This document shows, piece after piece, positions 42,947-51,397 of a stretch of DNA of 64,000 nucleotides. The stretch is taken from contig JBIQKZ010000008.1 in NCBI GenBank assembly GCA_044464765.1, positions 62,001-126,000 on the forward strand, in the 5' to 3' direction. Source of the stretch: JBIQKZ01 sp044464765. Its GTDB lineage: Bacteria; Pseudomonadota; Gammaproteobacteria; Burkholderiales; Burkholderiaceae_B. The position numbers and the translations under genes are program-made. Numbering within the stretch: the first letter of the stretch is position 1; each line of letters begins with the position of its first letter. The notes below the pieces were generated by a model. It worked only from the letters and a program-made list of their open reading frames with translations, searched no databases and was not told the DNA's origin.

Positions 42947-43290
42947 TTGCCCTGGCCTTCGTGCACATGATTAAGTGTTTGCAAAGCAAGCGTGGAGTGC
43001 GCAAAGGCGCCGCCGGCCCTCATTTCGGCGGCCACCCAGATCGCCTCCATGACTTCCTGATCCGTCGCGCCTTGCTTGACAGCGGCTTCCGTGTGGCCGC
43101 GGATGCAATAGGGGCATTGGGTTACATGCGCGACCGCGACAGCGATCAGTTGCTTGTGCTTCTTGGACAAAGCGCCTTCAGCAAAGACACTGGCACTGAA
43201 CGCCTTGAAGGCCGCCATGGGCTCGGGCGCCAGCTCGGTTCGTTGCTTGGCAATATCCCGCGTCATCGGGGGGTACATGGAATCGTCCAT
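42943..43290 (-). CDS. Carboxymuconolactone decarboxylase family protein (AhpD-like, CxxC)
   Basis: A 115-aa single-domain protein with the CxxCxxxH redox motif CPYCIRGH (Cys59, Cys62, His66) and the family signature EAAVKQGATDQEVMEAIWVAAEM. The CxxC form is AhpD-like (thiol redox), not a true decarboxylase. It overlaps ligC by 4 nt, so the two proteins are made together. Confidence 0.88.
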   Translation of the reverse strand: MDDSMYPPMTRDIAKQRTELAPEPMAAFKAFSASVFAEGALSKKHKQLIAVAVAHVTQCPYCIRGHTEAAVKQGATDQEVMEAIWVAAEMRAGGAFAHSTLALQTLNHVHEGQGK

Positions 43291-43344
43291 CGCTCGGCTC
43301 TCCTTGATGATTCGCGCCGCCGGAAACGGCGGCGCCAGAATCCA

Positions 43345-44880
43345 TCATAAACCCGAAGCGTCTTCCGGCATATCCTCAGTTTCGGCGTCCAGGCTGTCTC
43401 GCAGCTCGTGCTGGCTGCGCTTGTGCTCGTACATGGCAAGATCGGCCTGACGCAAAGTTTCGGTGAGTGTCGTGCTGCCGTCGCAGGTGGCCATGCCAAG
43501 GGAGAAGCCCAACGTCGGCCCGGAATAGAATTGATTGTTCAGTTGGGTGAGCTTACGAATGTTCTCCATGACAACCTCGCCAGCCGCCGCTTCCGTGCGC
43601 GGCAGCAAAATCACGAACTCGTCGCCGCCCACCCGCGAGGCCTGCGCCACGCCCTCGATGGCCTTGCCCAAGACCTCGCCAGCCCGCCGCAGCAAGGCAT
43701 CGCCTGCCGCATGGCCCATTTGGTCATTGGCTTCCTTCAGATTGTTCATGTCGATGACAATGACGGTAACGGGATATTGCCCCTTACGCTCCAGGCGGCT
43801 CATTTCATCGACGAAGAACGAGCGGTTCTTCAATTGGGTAAGTACGTCGTGCTTGCCCAGGTATTCGAGGTAGGCTTCGGCCTTCTTGCGCGCCGTGATG
43901 TCGGTAAGAGCCAGCAGCACCAACCCCCAGTCGTGCTCCCTGCCCTCGAAGACGGAGAGCTGCAAATGGATGTACAACTGCTTCCCATCCAACGCGTAGT
44001 TCACCACTTCACGCTGCTGGAGCAGGCGCCCTTCCCACAAGTCGATCAGTTGCTCACGGAAATTACCCCGCATTTCGTCGCGAAAGACGTCCGGCAGGCG
44101 CCGGAGCAACGTGGCCTTATCGGGCGCGGCAAACAAATTGACCGTGTACTGGTTGACATCGAGCACGTGAATCTCGGACATGCAGCGATCCACGAACTCG
44201 GGGTGCACATCGGTAAAGGTGCGAAAGTCGGTAATACCCTGTTCGCGTACTTCCTCGAGCAATTCCTTGATGGTGCTGAAATCCTCGATCCACAACGAAA
44301 CGGGCGCGTGCTCGAGAATGCTGCGCGTATAGCTTTCACTGTCGCACAGCTTGCGGCGGGTATCTTCCAGCGCGCTGATGTCGTCAATGGCCACCAGCAC
44401 GCGGCCCCAATCGCTTTCATACCCAGGCAAGATCGTTGCATTCAGCAGGATGTCCAGGCGGCGACCATCAAGCGCGTAGTTGACCGTCTGGCTCTTGAAG
44501 GCCGTGTCCCCATTCCACAACTGCACCAGCTCGTTGATGTAGGTTGCCTGCATATCGCCCGAAAAGACGTCTTTTAGGCGGCTTTGGAGTTCGTCGAACG
44601 ACTTGGCGGAATAAAGCGTAAGCGCGGCCTGGTTCACCTTCAAGATGCGCATGCGCCGGGAACACTCGGAAACTCGCAGCGGATCTTCCTGTAGATACGC
44701 TTTAAGGTCGGTAACCCCAGCCGCTCGCCATTGGTCAAACAATGTTTTCAGCTGGCTGTAATCTTCAAGCCATAATGCCATTGGCATGACGTCAAATACA
44801 TTGGGCAGCGTATCGGTATCCGTGCGCTGCGAGTGTGCCTGCGTGTCGCGAAGCTGCGACGAGCTATTGGGTAGCGCCAT
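43345..44880 (-). CDS. PAS-PAS-GGDEF diguanylate cyclase
   Basis: A 511-aa soluble protein with two similar PAS-like modules (about residues 25-155 and 160-310, sharing the pattern LWLEDYSQLK/LWIEDFSTIK and VNQ) followed by a GGDEF domain. The intact active site RVGGDEFVIL is near residue 417, so c-di-GMP synthesis is expected. No RxxD inhibitory site precedes it. There are no transmembrane helices, so the signal is cytosolic. It is upstream of the CMD-family gene on the same strand (54 bp). Confidence 0.93.
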   Translation of the reverse strand: MALPNSSSQLRDTQAHSQRTDTDTLPNVFDVMPMALWLEDYSQLKTLFDQWRAAGVTDLKAYLQEDPLRVSECSRRMRILKVNQAALTLYSAKSFDELQSRLKDVFSGDMQATYINELVQLWNGDTAFKSQTVNYALDGRRLDILLNATILPGYESDWGRVLVAIDDISALEDTRRKLCDSESYTRSILEHAPVSLWIEDFSTIKELLEEVREQGITDFRTFTDVHPEFVDRCMSEIHVLDVNQYTVNLFAAPDKATLLRRLPDVFRDEMRGNFREQLIDLWEGRLLQQREVVNYALDGKQLYIHLQLSVFEGREHDWGLVLLALTDITARKKAEAYLEYLGKHDVLTQLKNRSFFVDEMSRLERKGQYPVTVIVIDMNNLKEANDQMGHAAGDALLRRAGEVLGKAIEGVAQASRVGGDEFVILLPRTEAAAGEVVMENIRKLTQLNNQFYSGPTLGFSLGMATCDGSTTLTETLRQADLAMYEHKRSQHELRDSLDAETEDMPEDASGL

Positions 44881-45035
44881 ACTGAACCTTGCCTAAAAAA
44901 ACTTTTGCGAATCCGTGCGAGCCTTTGAATTCGGATAAGCCTAATGCTAATACGACATATTACACATTAACCGTGGGGAAACGTGTAAGAAACACCACGT
45001 CAACAGCTAATATCCCACACTAGGGCCTGTTCACA

Positions 45036-46013
45036 CTAATTCAGCTTCAGCCCTGCCTCCTTGATCACCTGCGCATAGCCTTCAGCCTCCTGCGCCACAT
45101 AACGACCGAACGCTTCAGGTTCCATGACCTCCGCTTCGGCGCCCAAGGCGGCCAACTGCTCTTGAACATCGGGCGTCAGAACGGCGGTCTTGACGCTTTC
45201 GTACAAGCGTTCCACGATATCGGCGGGCGTGCCGCTTGGCGCGAACAACCCAACCCAGAAGATAAAATCGGACCCTGTCACCCCGGCCTGGACGGTGGTC
45301 GGAACATCAGGCAAGGCGGTGGAACGTTTGGCGCCACTGATCGCCAGGGCTCTCAGGCGATGATTCTCGATCTGCGTAAGCGCCGACACAATGGGGGCAA
45401 ACATAAAGTCCACATCGCCGGCGACGGTTTGCGCTACAGCCTGCGGCGTGCCGCTGAACGGAATATGCAAGGCATCCATATTGGCCTTGGCGCGAAATTT
45501 TTCAGCATTGATATGCGTCGCGCTGCCAATGCCGGCAGAGCCGAAATTCAGCGCGCCGGGCTGCGCATGGGCGGCCTTTACCAGATCCGCCACCGACTGA
45601 TAGCCGGACTCAGCCGAGGTGATCAACACATTGGGAAGATAAGCCAGTGTAGTAATACCGACAAAATCCTGCAGCGTATCGTACGGTAAGTGGCTATACA
45701 ACGAAATATTGGTGACATGCGCGTTGGAGTTGGCCAGCAGCGTATAGCCATCAGGATCGGCCCGTGCCACAACACGGGAGCCCACGGTGCTGCCCGCACC
45801 CGGACGGTTTTCGACTACGACCGGTTGCCCCAGGTCGAGCGACATGCGCTCGCCCACCACACGCGCAATAATGTCGGTGGCGCTGCCCGGCGTAAACGGC
45901 ACGATCAGTGTGATGGGTTTGCTGGGGTAGGCGCCGGCAGCGACCGGCGACGCAACCATCGCGAGGCCGAACAGGGCCAGCGCGCTGTAAACCATAAAAC
46001 CCAAACGTTTCAT
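45036..46013 (-). CDS. Bug/TctC family tripartite tricarboxylate transporter substrate-binding protein
   Basis: A 325-aa periplasmic receptor with a signal peptide (residues 1-28, ending SPVAAGA) and the family opening YPSKPITLIVPFTPGSATDIIARVVGERMS. Other markers are VENRPGAGSTVGSRVVARADPDGYTLL and LPDVPTTVQAGV. No TctA/TctB membrane genes are adjacent, which is usual for the expanded Bug family in Alcaligenaceae. Ligand unknown. Confidence 0.93.
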   Translation of the reverse strand: MKRLGFMVYSALALFGLAMVASPVAAGAYPSKPITLIVPFTPGSATDIIARVVGERMSLDLGQPVVVENRPGAGSTVGSRVVARADPDGYTLLANSNAHVTNISLYSHLPYDTLQDFVGITTLAYLPNVLITSAESGYQSVADLVKAAHAQPGALNFGSAGIGSATHINAEKFRAKANMDALHIPFSGTPQAVAQTVAGDVDFMFAPIVSALTQIENHRLRALAISGAKRSTALPDVPTTVQAGVTGSDFIFWVGLFAPSGTPADIVERLYESVKTAVLTPDVQEQLAALGAEAEVMEPEAFGRYVAQEAEGYAQVIKEAGLKLN

Positions 46014-46236
46014 AACGATCCCATTACTTGTAGTTTTTTGTTATACACCGATTTTTGTGACATTGTCTTGTTTGTTTACAGATGTGCACGGCCGCAGCGC
46101 TACCGGCTTCCATACGCTATGATTGCCTCAGGCCAGGGGCGCCTTGCACCAGCCAGCTATTTCATTAACATACGCGTCTGTACCCTGTGCTTCCGTACCC
46201 CTGTATAACCACCTTTTCAGCAGTCAGGCCGCCGCT
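46014..46236. other. Divergent intergenic region Bug / PLD gene
   Basis: This 223-bp spacer lies between two divergent genes. The first 70 bp are AT-rich with a TATAAC-like -10 for the Bug gene. No palindromes or coding frames of note were recognised. Confidence 0.4.
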
Positions 46237-47784
46237 ATGCCCAACCGACTTCTCCGTCTCTGTGCGGCAGCTTGCCTGGCCATCGTATTCATGGGTTGTT
46301 CAGAACCTATGCCAACCAACCGCTCCATCTCCACAGCGCTAAGCCTGGACGAGGCCCGGCCAACCGCACTGGGCCAGGCCATTACCCCCCTGACCGATAC
46401 CCACGGCGGCAACAGCGGCATCTACCCCCTGGGCGATCCCCACGACGCATTCGCCACCCGCATGCTGTTGGCTCGCGCGGCCCAGCGCACGCTGGACATC
46501 CAGTATTACATCTGGCACGGCGATACCACCGGCACCCTGCTGCTCGAGGCCCTGCATGCCGCCGCCGACCGCGGCGTCCGCGTCCGCTTGCTACTTGACG
46601 ACAACGGCACCAACGGCCTGGATACAGAGCTCGCCGCCCTGAACACCCATCCCAATATCGAAGTCCGTCTATTCAATCCATTCAAGTTCCGCCAGTTCAA
46701 GCCGCTCGGCTATCTGACAGACTTCGCCCGTGCCAATAGACGCATGCACAACAAATCCTTCACCGCGGACAGTCTGGCCACCATTATTGGCGGCCGCAAC
46801 ATCGGCGATGAGTATTTCGGCGCAGCCGACAATATGTTGTTCTCTGACCTGGACGTCCTGGCCATCGGGCCGGTTGCGCAGGAGGTTTCGAACGACTTCG
46901 ACCTCTACTGGGAGGCCAAATCATCCTGGCCGGTGGACAGCGTGCTGCCAAGGGTCGATCCCGCACAGCTCGACGCCCTGAAAGGCACAGCCTTGGCGAC
47001 CGAACGCTCACCTGAAGCCACCACTTATATGAAAGCGCTGGCTGCATCGCCGGTGATCCAAAAGCTGTTCGCCAACGAACTTCCCATGGAATGGGCGCCC
47101 GCAAAAATGGTCAGTGACGATCCCGCCAAAGGCCAGCGCGAAGTGAACGGAAAGCAACTGCTTATCCATCAACTCGAAGACATCATCGGCAAGCCCGCAC
47201 GCCACGTCGAGCTGGTTTCGTCGTACTTCGTGCCCGGTGCCAACGGTGTCGAATCGTTTACAAAGCTTGTCCAGCAAGGCGTCAGGGTACGCATACTGAC
47301 CAACTCACTCGACGCCACCGATGTTACGGCCGTACACGCGGGTTATGCCAAAAGACGCAAAGATTTGCTGGCCGCCGGTGTCGAGCTTTACGAGTCGCGC
47401 CGGCAAGACGGCGAAAAGCAACGCAATGAAAGCGCGGGCCCGTTTGGCAGCTCAGGCTCCAGTCTGCATGCCAAAACTTTTGCCGTTGACCGGCAACACT
47501 TCTTCGTGGGATCGTACAACTTCGACCCTCGATCGGCCCACTTGAACACCGAGCTGGGCTTCCTCATTGAAAGCCCCGTTCTGGCCCAACGCATCGAAGC
47601 GGCCTTCAACGGCGCAATCCCGAAAAATTCCTACGAGGTGCGCTTGTCGGACACGGGCGAGCTGTATTGGCTGGAACAGCGCGAGGGGCACACCATACGG
47701 CACGACCGGGAGCCCGAAACCGGTTTCTGGAAGCAAGCCTTCGTCCGTTTCCTGGCCCTGTTGCCTATCGAATGGTTGCTGTAG
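46237..47784 (+). CDS. Phospholipase D-type lipoprotein (cardiolipin synthase C-like)
   Basis: A 515-aa protein with two HKD motifs, MHNKSFTADSLATIIGGRN and LHAKTFAVDRQHFFVGSYN. Length and pattern resemble ClsC/YmdC, which makes cardiolipin from phosphatidylglycerol and phosphatidylethanolamine. It has a lipoprotein signal (CLAIVFMGC, lipobox FMGC). The frame is open back to 46123, but ATG 46237 starts the signal sequence. It is convergent with ppk2, with 6 bp between stops. Confidence 0.9.
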   Translation: MPNRLLRLCAAACLAIVFMGCSEPMPTNRSISTALSLDEARPTALGQAITPLTDTHGGNSGIYPLGDPHDAFATRMLLARAAQRTLDIQYYIWHGDTTGTLLLEALHAAADRGVRVRLLLDDNGTNGLDTELAALNTHPNIEVRLFNPFKFRQFKPLGYLTDFARANRRMHNKSFTADSLATIIGGRNIGDEYFGAADNMLFSDLDVLAIGPVAQEVSNDFDLYWEAKSSWPVDSVLPRVDPAQLDALKGTALATERSPEATTYMKALAASPVIQKLFANELPMEWAPAKMVSDDPAKGQREVNGKQLLIHQLEDIIGKPARHVELVSSYFVPGANGVESFTKLVQQGVRVRILTNSLDATDVTAVHAGYAKRRKDLLAAGVELYESRRQDGEKQRNESAGPFGSSGSSLHAKTFAVDRQHFFVGSYNFDPRSAHLNTELGFLIESPVLAQRIEAAFNGAIPKNSYEVRLSDTGELYWLEQREGHTIRHDREPETGFWKQAFVRFLALLPIEWLL

Positions 47785-47790
47785 AAGACC

Positions 47791-48699
47791 TTAGTAAATC
47801 GCCGGCACGTGCATGTCCGACGGAAGCGGGTGCCGCGTGTAGTCCGGATGATGCTCACGATCCGGCAGGGCAATGGGTTCATGCACCACGTCGCCATACG
47901 GAATCTGCGCCAACAGGTGCGAGATGCAGTTCAGCCGGGCACGCTTCTTGTCCACACCCTCCACGATCCACCAGCGAGCCTCGGGAATGTGCGAGCGCTC
48001 CATCATTTCCTCTTTGGCTTTGGTATACGCTTCCCAGCGGCGGCGCGACTCCAGGTCCATGGGCGACAGCTTCCACTGCTTCAAGGGGTCGTGCAGACGC
48101 ATCAGGAATCGGCGGTGTTGCTCATCGTCGCTGATGGAGAACCAGTATTTGATCAGCACAATGCCCGAACGCACCAACATCTTTTCAAACTCCGGCACAT
48201 CGCGGAAAAACTCTTCGTGTTCGTCATCCGTGCAGAAACCCATGACACGCTCGACACCCGCGCGGTTGTACCAACTGCGGTCAAACAAAACGATTTCGCC
48301 GCCCGCCGGCAAATGCGACACATAGCGCTGAAAATACCACTGGGTGCGTTCCCTGTCGTTCGGAGCCGGCAAGGCTGCGACTCGGCAAACCCGAGGGTTC
48401 AGGCGCTGGGTAATACGTTTGATCGCCCCGCCCTTGCCGGCCGCATCGCGCCCTTCAAATATCACAACCACCTTCAGCTTTCTAGCAACGACCCAGTCCT
48501 GAAGCTTGACCAGTTCCCCCTGAAGACGCAGCAGCTCACGAAAATAAACGCGCCGGTCCATGCTGCCATCCATCGGATCTTCACCCGAAAGCAGCCCGTC
48601 CATACGATCGTCGTCGATCTCCATTTCAAGCTCTTCGTCGAAGCTGTCGATCATATCGGCATAAAGCCGGCGGGTATGCTCAGATAAACTGTCCGTCAT
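47791..48699 (-). CDS. ppk2: Polyphosphate kinase 2
   Basis: PPK2 uses polyphosphate to phosphorylate nucleotides. The 302-aa product has a Walker A motif GRDAAGKGG (83-91), the Walker B/lid block DRSWYNRAGVE (140-150), and the conserved YWFSISDDEQHRRFLMRLHDPLKQWKLSPMD. It appears to be the single-domain class I type that favours nucleoside diphosphates. I chose ATG 48699; the frame also has TTG 48717. Confidence 0.95.
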   Translation of the reverse strand: MTDSLSEHTRRLYADMIDSFDEELEMEIDDDRMDGLLSGEDPMDGSMDRRVYFRELLRLQGELVKLQDWVVARKLKVVVIFEGRDAAGKGGAIKRITQRLNPRVCRVAALPAPNDRERTQWYFQRYVSHLPAGGEIVLFDRSWYNRAGVERVMGFCTDDEHEEFFRDVPEFEKMLVRSGIVLIKYWFSISDDEQHRRFLMRLHDPLKQWKLSPMDLESRRRWEAYTKAKEEMMERSHIPEARWWIVEGVDKKRARLNCISHLLAQIPYGDVVHEPIALPDREHHPDYTRHPLPSDMHVPAIY

Positions 48700-48783
48700 G
48701 GGGAGGCGCTCTTTCAACGATACGGGCTGGGGTGAGCGGCCACTCTATCAAAACAATGTGACATGTATATGACAATTTCGAGT

Positions 48784-49788
48784 TCAACGGGTACCCACCG
48801 GCCCGCTGCCTGAATCGCTGGAATGCCGCGGGAACGCAGGCATCCCGTCAGGCCGGGCCGCTTCGATATAAGACTTGAGCGCCTGCTGGAATGGCGAGAA
48901 ATCTTTATCTTCGCGATGCACGGTATAGAGCGGGATACTGAGGTCAAGGTCGGGGGTTTTCACCCACCGCATGTCCCCACGCTTCAGATTCTCTTCAACA
49001 GCCGATCGGGTAAAGAAACAAACGCCAACATCGCGCCGAACAGCCTCTTTTTGCGCCTCGGGATGACCCAGATACAGAACAATTCTGCGCGATGGAATGC
49101 CGTTGTAGCGCAATTGCCCCTCTTCAAGCTGATACATCACGGCGCTATTGGACGTGCTGATAAACGGAAGCCTGCTCATCTCTTCGCGGTCCGTGCTGTC
49201 ACCCACCCACTTGCTGCCAGGCGCGCTCATCAGCAATAACGGTTCATCCCACAAAGGCTCAACAATCAGGCCCGAGGTGATCTGGTCCGGCGACACGATA
49301 AGCACCGAGAAATCGCATATCCCGGCCCGCGCGGCATCCATTGCCGCCTGCGGGTTCGAAATAACCACTTCCACCAACCCTTCGGGATGCTGCAATTGAA
49401 AATTGCACACGATGGGCGGCAGTAAATATGAGCCGACGCTCATGGACGACGCGACGACGGCACGACCACTGCCGGCCTCGATCTGGCCGGCCAGTTCGCG
49501 CTCCAGCTCTCGGGTTTTAGCCACCATCTCTTTGCCCCACTTGAAGACGCGCACTCCCGCAGGCGTCAGCACCACCCCGCGCCCCTCCCGCCGTAGCAAT
49601 GGCGCACCGAGTTTCTCTTCGAGGCTGCGCAAATGCGCGGTAACGACAGGCTGGGAAATGAAGAGATGTTGAGAGGCCCGCGTAACGCTTTGCAGCTCAG
49701 CCACCAGGCAGAAAATTTCGATCTTCCTGAGGGTGAGTTGCGAGTCGAATCTGCGCATCAATGTGAGCTGAGAAGGATCACTCGACAT
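48784..49788 (-). CDS. LysR family transcriptional regulator
   Basis: A 334-aa LTTR with an N-terminal winged helix-turn-helix (LRKIEIFCLVAELQSVTRASQHLFISQPVVTAHLRSLEEKLGAPLLRREGRGVVLTPAG) and a C-terminal periplasmic-binding-like effector domain. It is divergent from the ALDH gene that starts the 49.9-61.7 kb catabolic run, the usual position for an LTTR activator. The effector is unknown. Confidence 0.92.
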   Translation of the reverse strand: MSSDPSQLTLMRRFDSQLTLRKIEIFCLVAELQSVTRASQHLFISQPVVTAHLRSLEEKLGAPLLRREGRGVVLTPAGVRVFKWGKEMVAKTRELERELAGQIEAGSGRAVVASSMSVGSYLLPPIVCNFQLQHPEGLVEVVISNPQAAMDAARAGICDFSVLIVSPDQITSGLIVEPLWDEPLLLMSAPGSKWVGDSTDREEMSRLPFISTSNSAVMYQLEEGQLRYNGIPSRRIVLYLGHPEAQKEAVRRDVGVCFFTRSAVEENLKRGDMRWVKTPDLDLSIPLYTVHREDKDFSPFQQALKSYIEAARPDGMPAFPRHSSDSGSGPVGTR

Positions 49789-49915
49789 ATAGCCATACCC
49801 CTATGAATTATGGGAAAACTTTGTATTAGACGCTATTAAACCCCAACGCTACCATGTTCACAAATACGCTAGGCAAGCAAGCCAACAACGGAAACGCCCG
49901 CAGGAGACCATCGCA

Positions 49916-51388
49916 ATGCGAACGCACCAGATTCCATCCGGATTACTTCCCAGCCACCGCTCTCTTTACTATGGTGGCGAGTGGCATGAGCCCCTGAAAG
50001 GGCATTACAAAGAAACCCTCAACCCTGCATACAACGAAGCCATTTGCGAGGCCCCTGTTGCCGGCACCGATGACGTCGATGCCGCCGTACGGGCGGCGCA
50101 AAAAGCCTTCCCGGCATGGGCGGCCACCACGCCTACCGCTCGCGGCTTGCTGTTGCGGAAAGCCGCCGATATTCTGCGTCAACACTCGTGGGAATTAGCC
50201 CAGCTGGATTCGCTGAACAACGGCAACCCAGTGTCCATCCTTGCCCATGACGCCAACTTTGCCGCGGACGGCATTGACTATTTTGCAGGGCTGGCAACCG
50301 AGGTAAAGGGCCAGACCATGCCCATGGGAGCAAACAACCTGAACTACACAGTGCGGGAGCCCCTGGGCGTCGTTGCCCGCATCGTCGCCTACAACCATCC
50401 CCTTATGTTCGCCGCGCTGCGTATCGCCGCCCCCCTGGCGACGGGCAATACGGTAGTCGTCAAGGCCCCCGACCAAGCTCCTCTTTCGATCCTGCGCCTG
50501 GCTGAATTGATTGGCGGCGTATTTCCCCCCGGAGTGGTGAACTTCCTTTGCGGGGAAAGGGAGTGCGGCGAAGCGTTGACGACACATCCGCTGGTGCGAA
50601 AAATCACCTTGATCGGCGGCGTACCGACCGGGAAGGCAGTGATGAGAAACGCGGCCGACGACCTTAAACCCGTACTTCTGGAACTCGGCGGGAAAAACGC
50701 ACTGGTCGCCTACCCGGACGCCGACCGGGCAAAACTGATTCAAGGCATCGTCAACGGCATGAATTTCACTTGGTCCGGACAAAGCTGCGGCTCGACCAGT
50801 CGCGTTTTCCTGCACGAATCGATTCATGATGAAGTTCTGACGGAAGTCTCGAACCTTCTGACCAAAAGACACAAGCCAGGCATTCCGACCGACCCCGATA
50901 CGACCATGGGTTCCCTGGTCAGCGCTGCCCAGTTGAAGAAGGTGCAGGGTTTTGTACGCACAGCCCTGGATGAAGGGGCAAGACTGGTCACCGGCGGCAG
51001 GCAACCGGACAACCCCGAGCTGCAAGATGGATTCTTCTTCGAACCCACCATCTTCGCCGATATGAACACCTCGATGCACCTAGCTCAGGAAGAGGTTTTC
51101 GGCCCCATCTTGTCGGTTTTCAAATGGAAGGACGAAGAGCAGCTATGGCATGACGTCAACACGGTGAAGTTCGGCCTTACCGGATCGATTTGGACCAGCG
51201 ATATATCCACCGCCCATCGCGCTGCCCGCAGGATGGAATCGGGCTACGTCTGGATCAACAACACCAGCCAGCACTTCATGGGCGCCCCATTTGGCGGCGT
51301 CAAGAACTCGGGAATCGGACGGGAAGAGTGCTTCGAGGAACTGCTCGAGTTCACCTACACAAAAAACGTCAATCTAAAGCTCGACTAG
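49916..51388 (+). CDS. NAD(P)-dependent aldehyde dehydrogenase
   Basis: A 490-aa ALDH-superfamily enzyme. The catalytic Cys lies in NFTWSGQSCGSTSRVFLH, the general base Glu in LELGGKNALV, and the cofactor loop reads IGGVPTGKAV where GSTxxG is usual. It resembles betaine-aldehyde or related broad ALDHs. A GGAG site precedes the ATG. It is the first gene of the run under the LysR regulator, followed 9 bp later by the GMC alcohol oxidase/dehydrogenase, so the pair may take an alcohol to an acid. Confidence 0.93.
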   Translation: MRTHQIPSGLLPSHRSLYYGGEWHEPLKGHYKETLNPAYNEAICEAPVAGTDDVDAAVRAAQKAFPAWAATTPTARGLLLRKAADILRQHSWELAQLDSLNNGNPVSILAHDANFAADGIDYFAGLATEVKGQTMPMGANNLNYTVREPLGVVARIVAYNHPLMFAALRIAAPLATGNTVVVKAPDQAPLSILRLAELIGGVFPPGVVNFLCGERECGEALTTHPLVRKITLIGGVPTGKAVMRNAADDLKPVLLELGGKNALVAYPDADRAKLIQGIVNGMNFTWSGQSCGSTSRVFLHESIHDEVLTEVSNLLTKRHKPGIPTDPDTTMGSLVSAAQLKKVQGFVRTALDEGARLVTGGRQPDNPELQDGFFFEPTIFADMNTSMHLAQEEVFGPILSVFKWKDEEQLWHDVNTVKFGLTGSIWTSDISTAHRAARRMESGYVWINNTSQHFMGAPFGGVKNSGIGREECFEELLEFTYTKNVNLKLD

Positions 51389-51397
51389 CGACAGACC

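Noticed and set aside
49794..49805. CATA-N4-TATG inverted repeat near the LysR start
   Set aside because: It is short and AT-rich and overlaps the lysR ribosome site; evidence for an LTTR operator is too weak.
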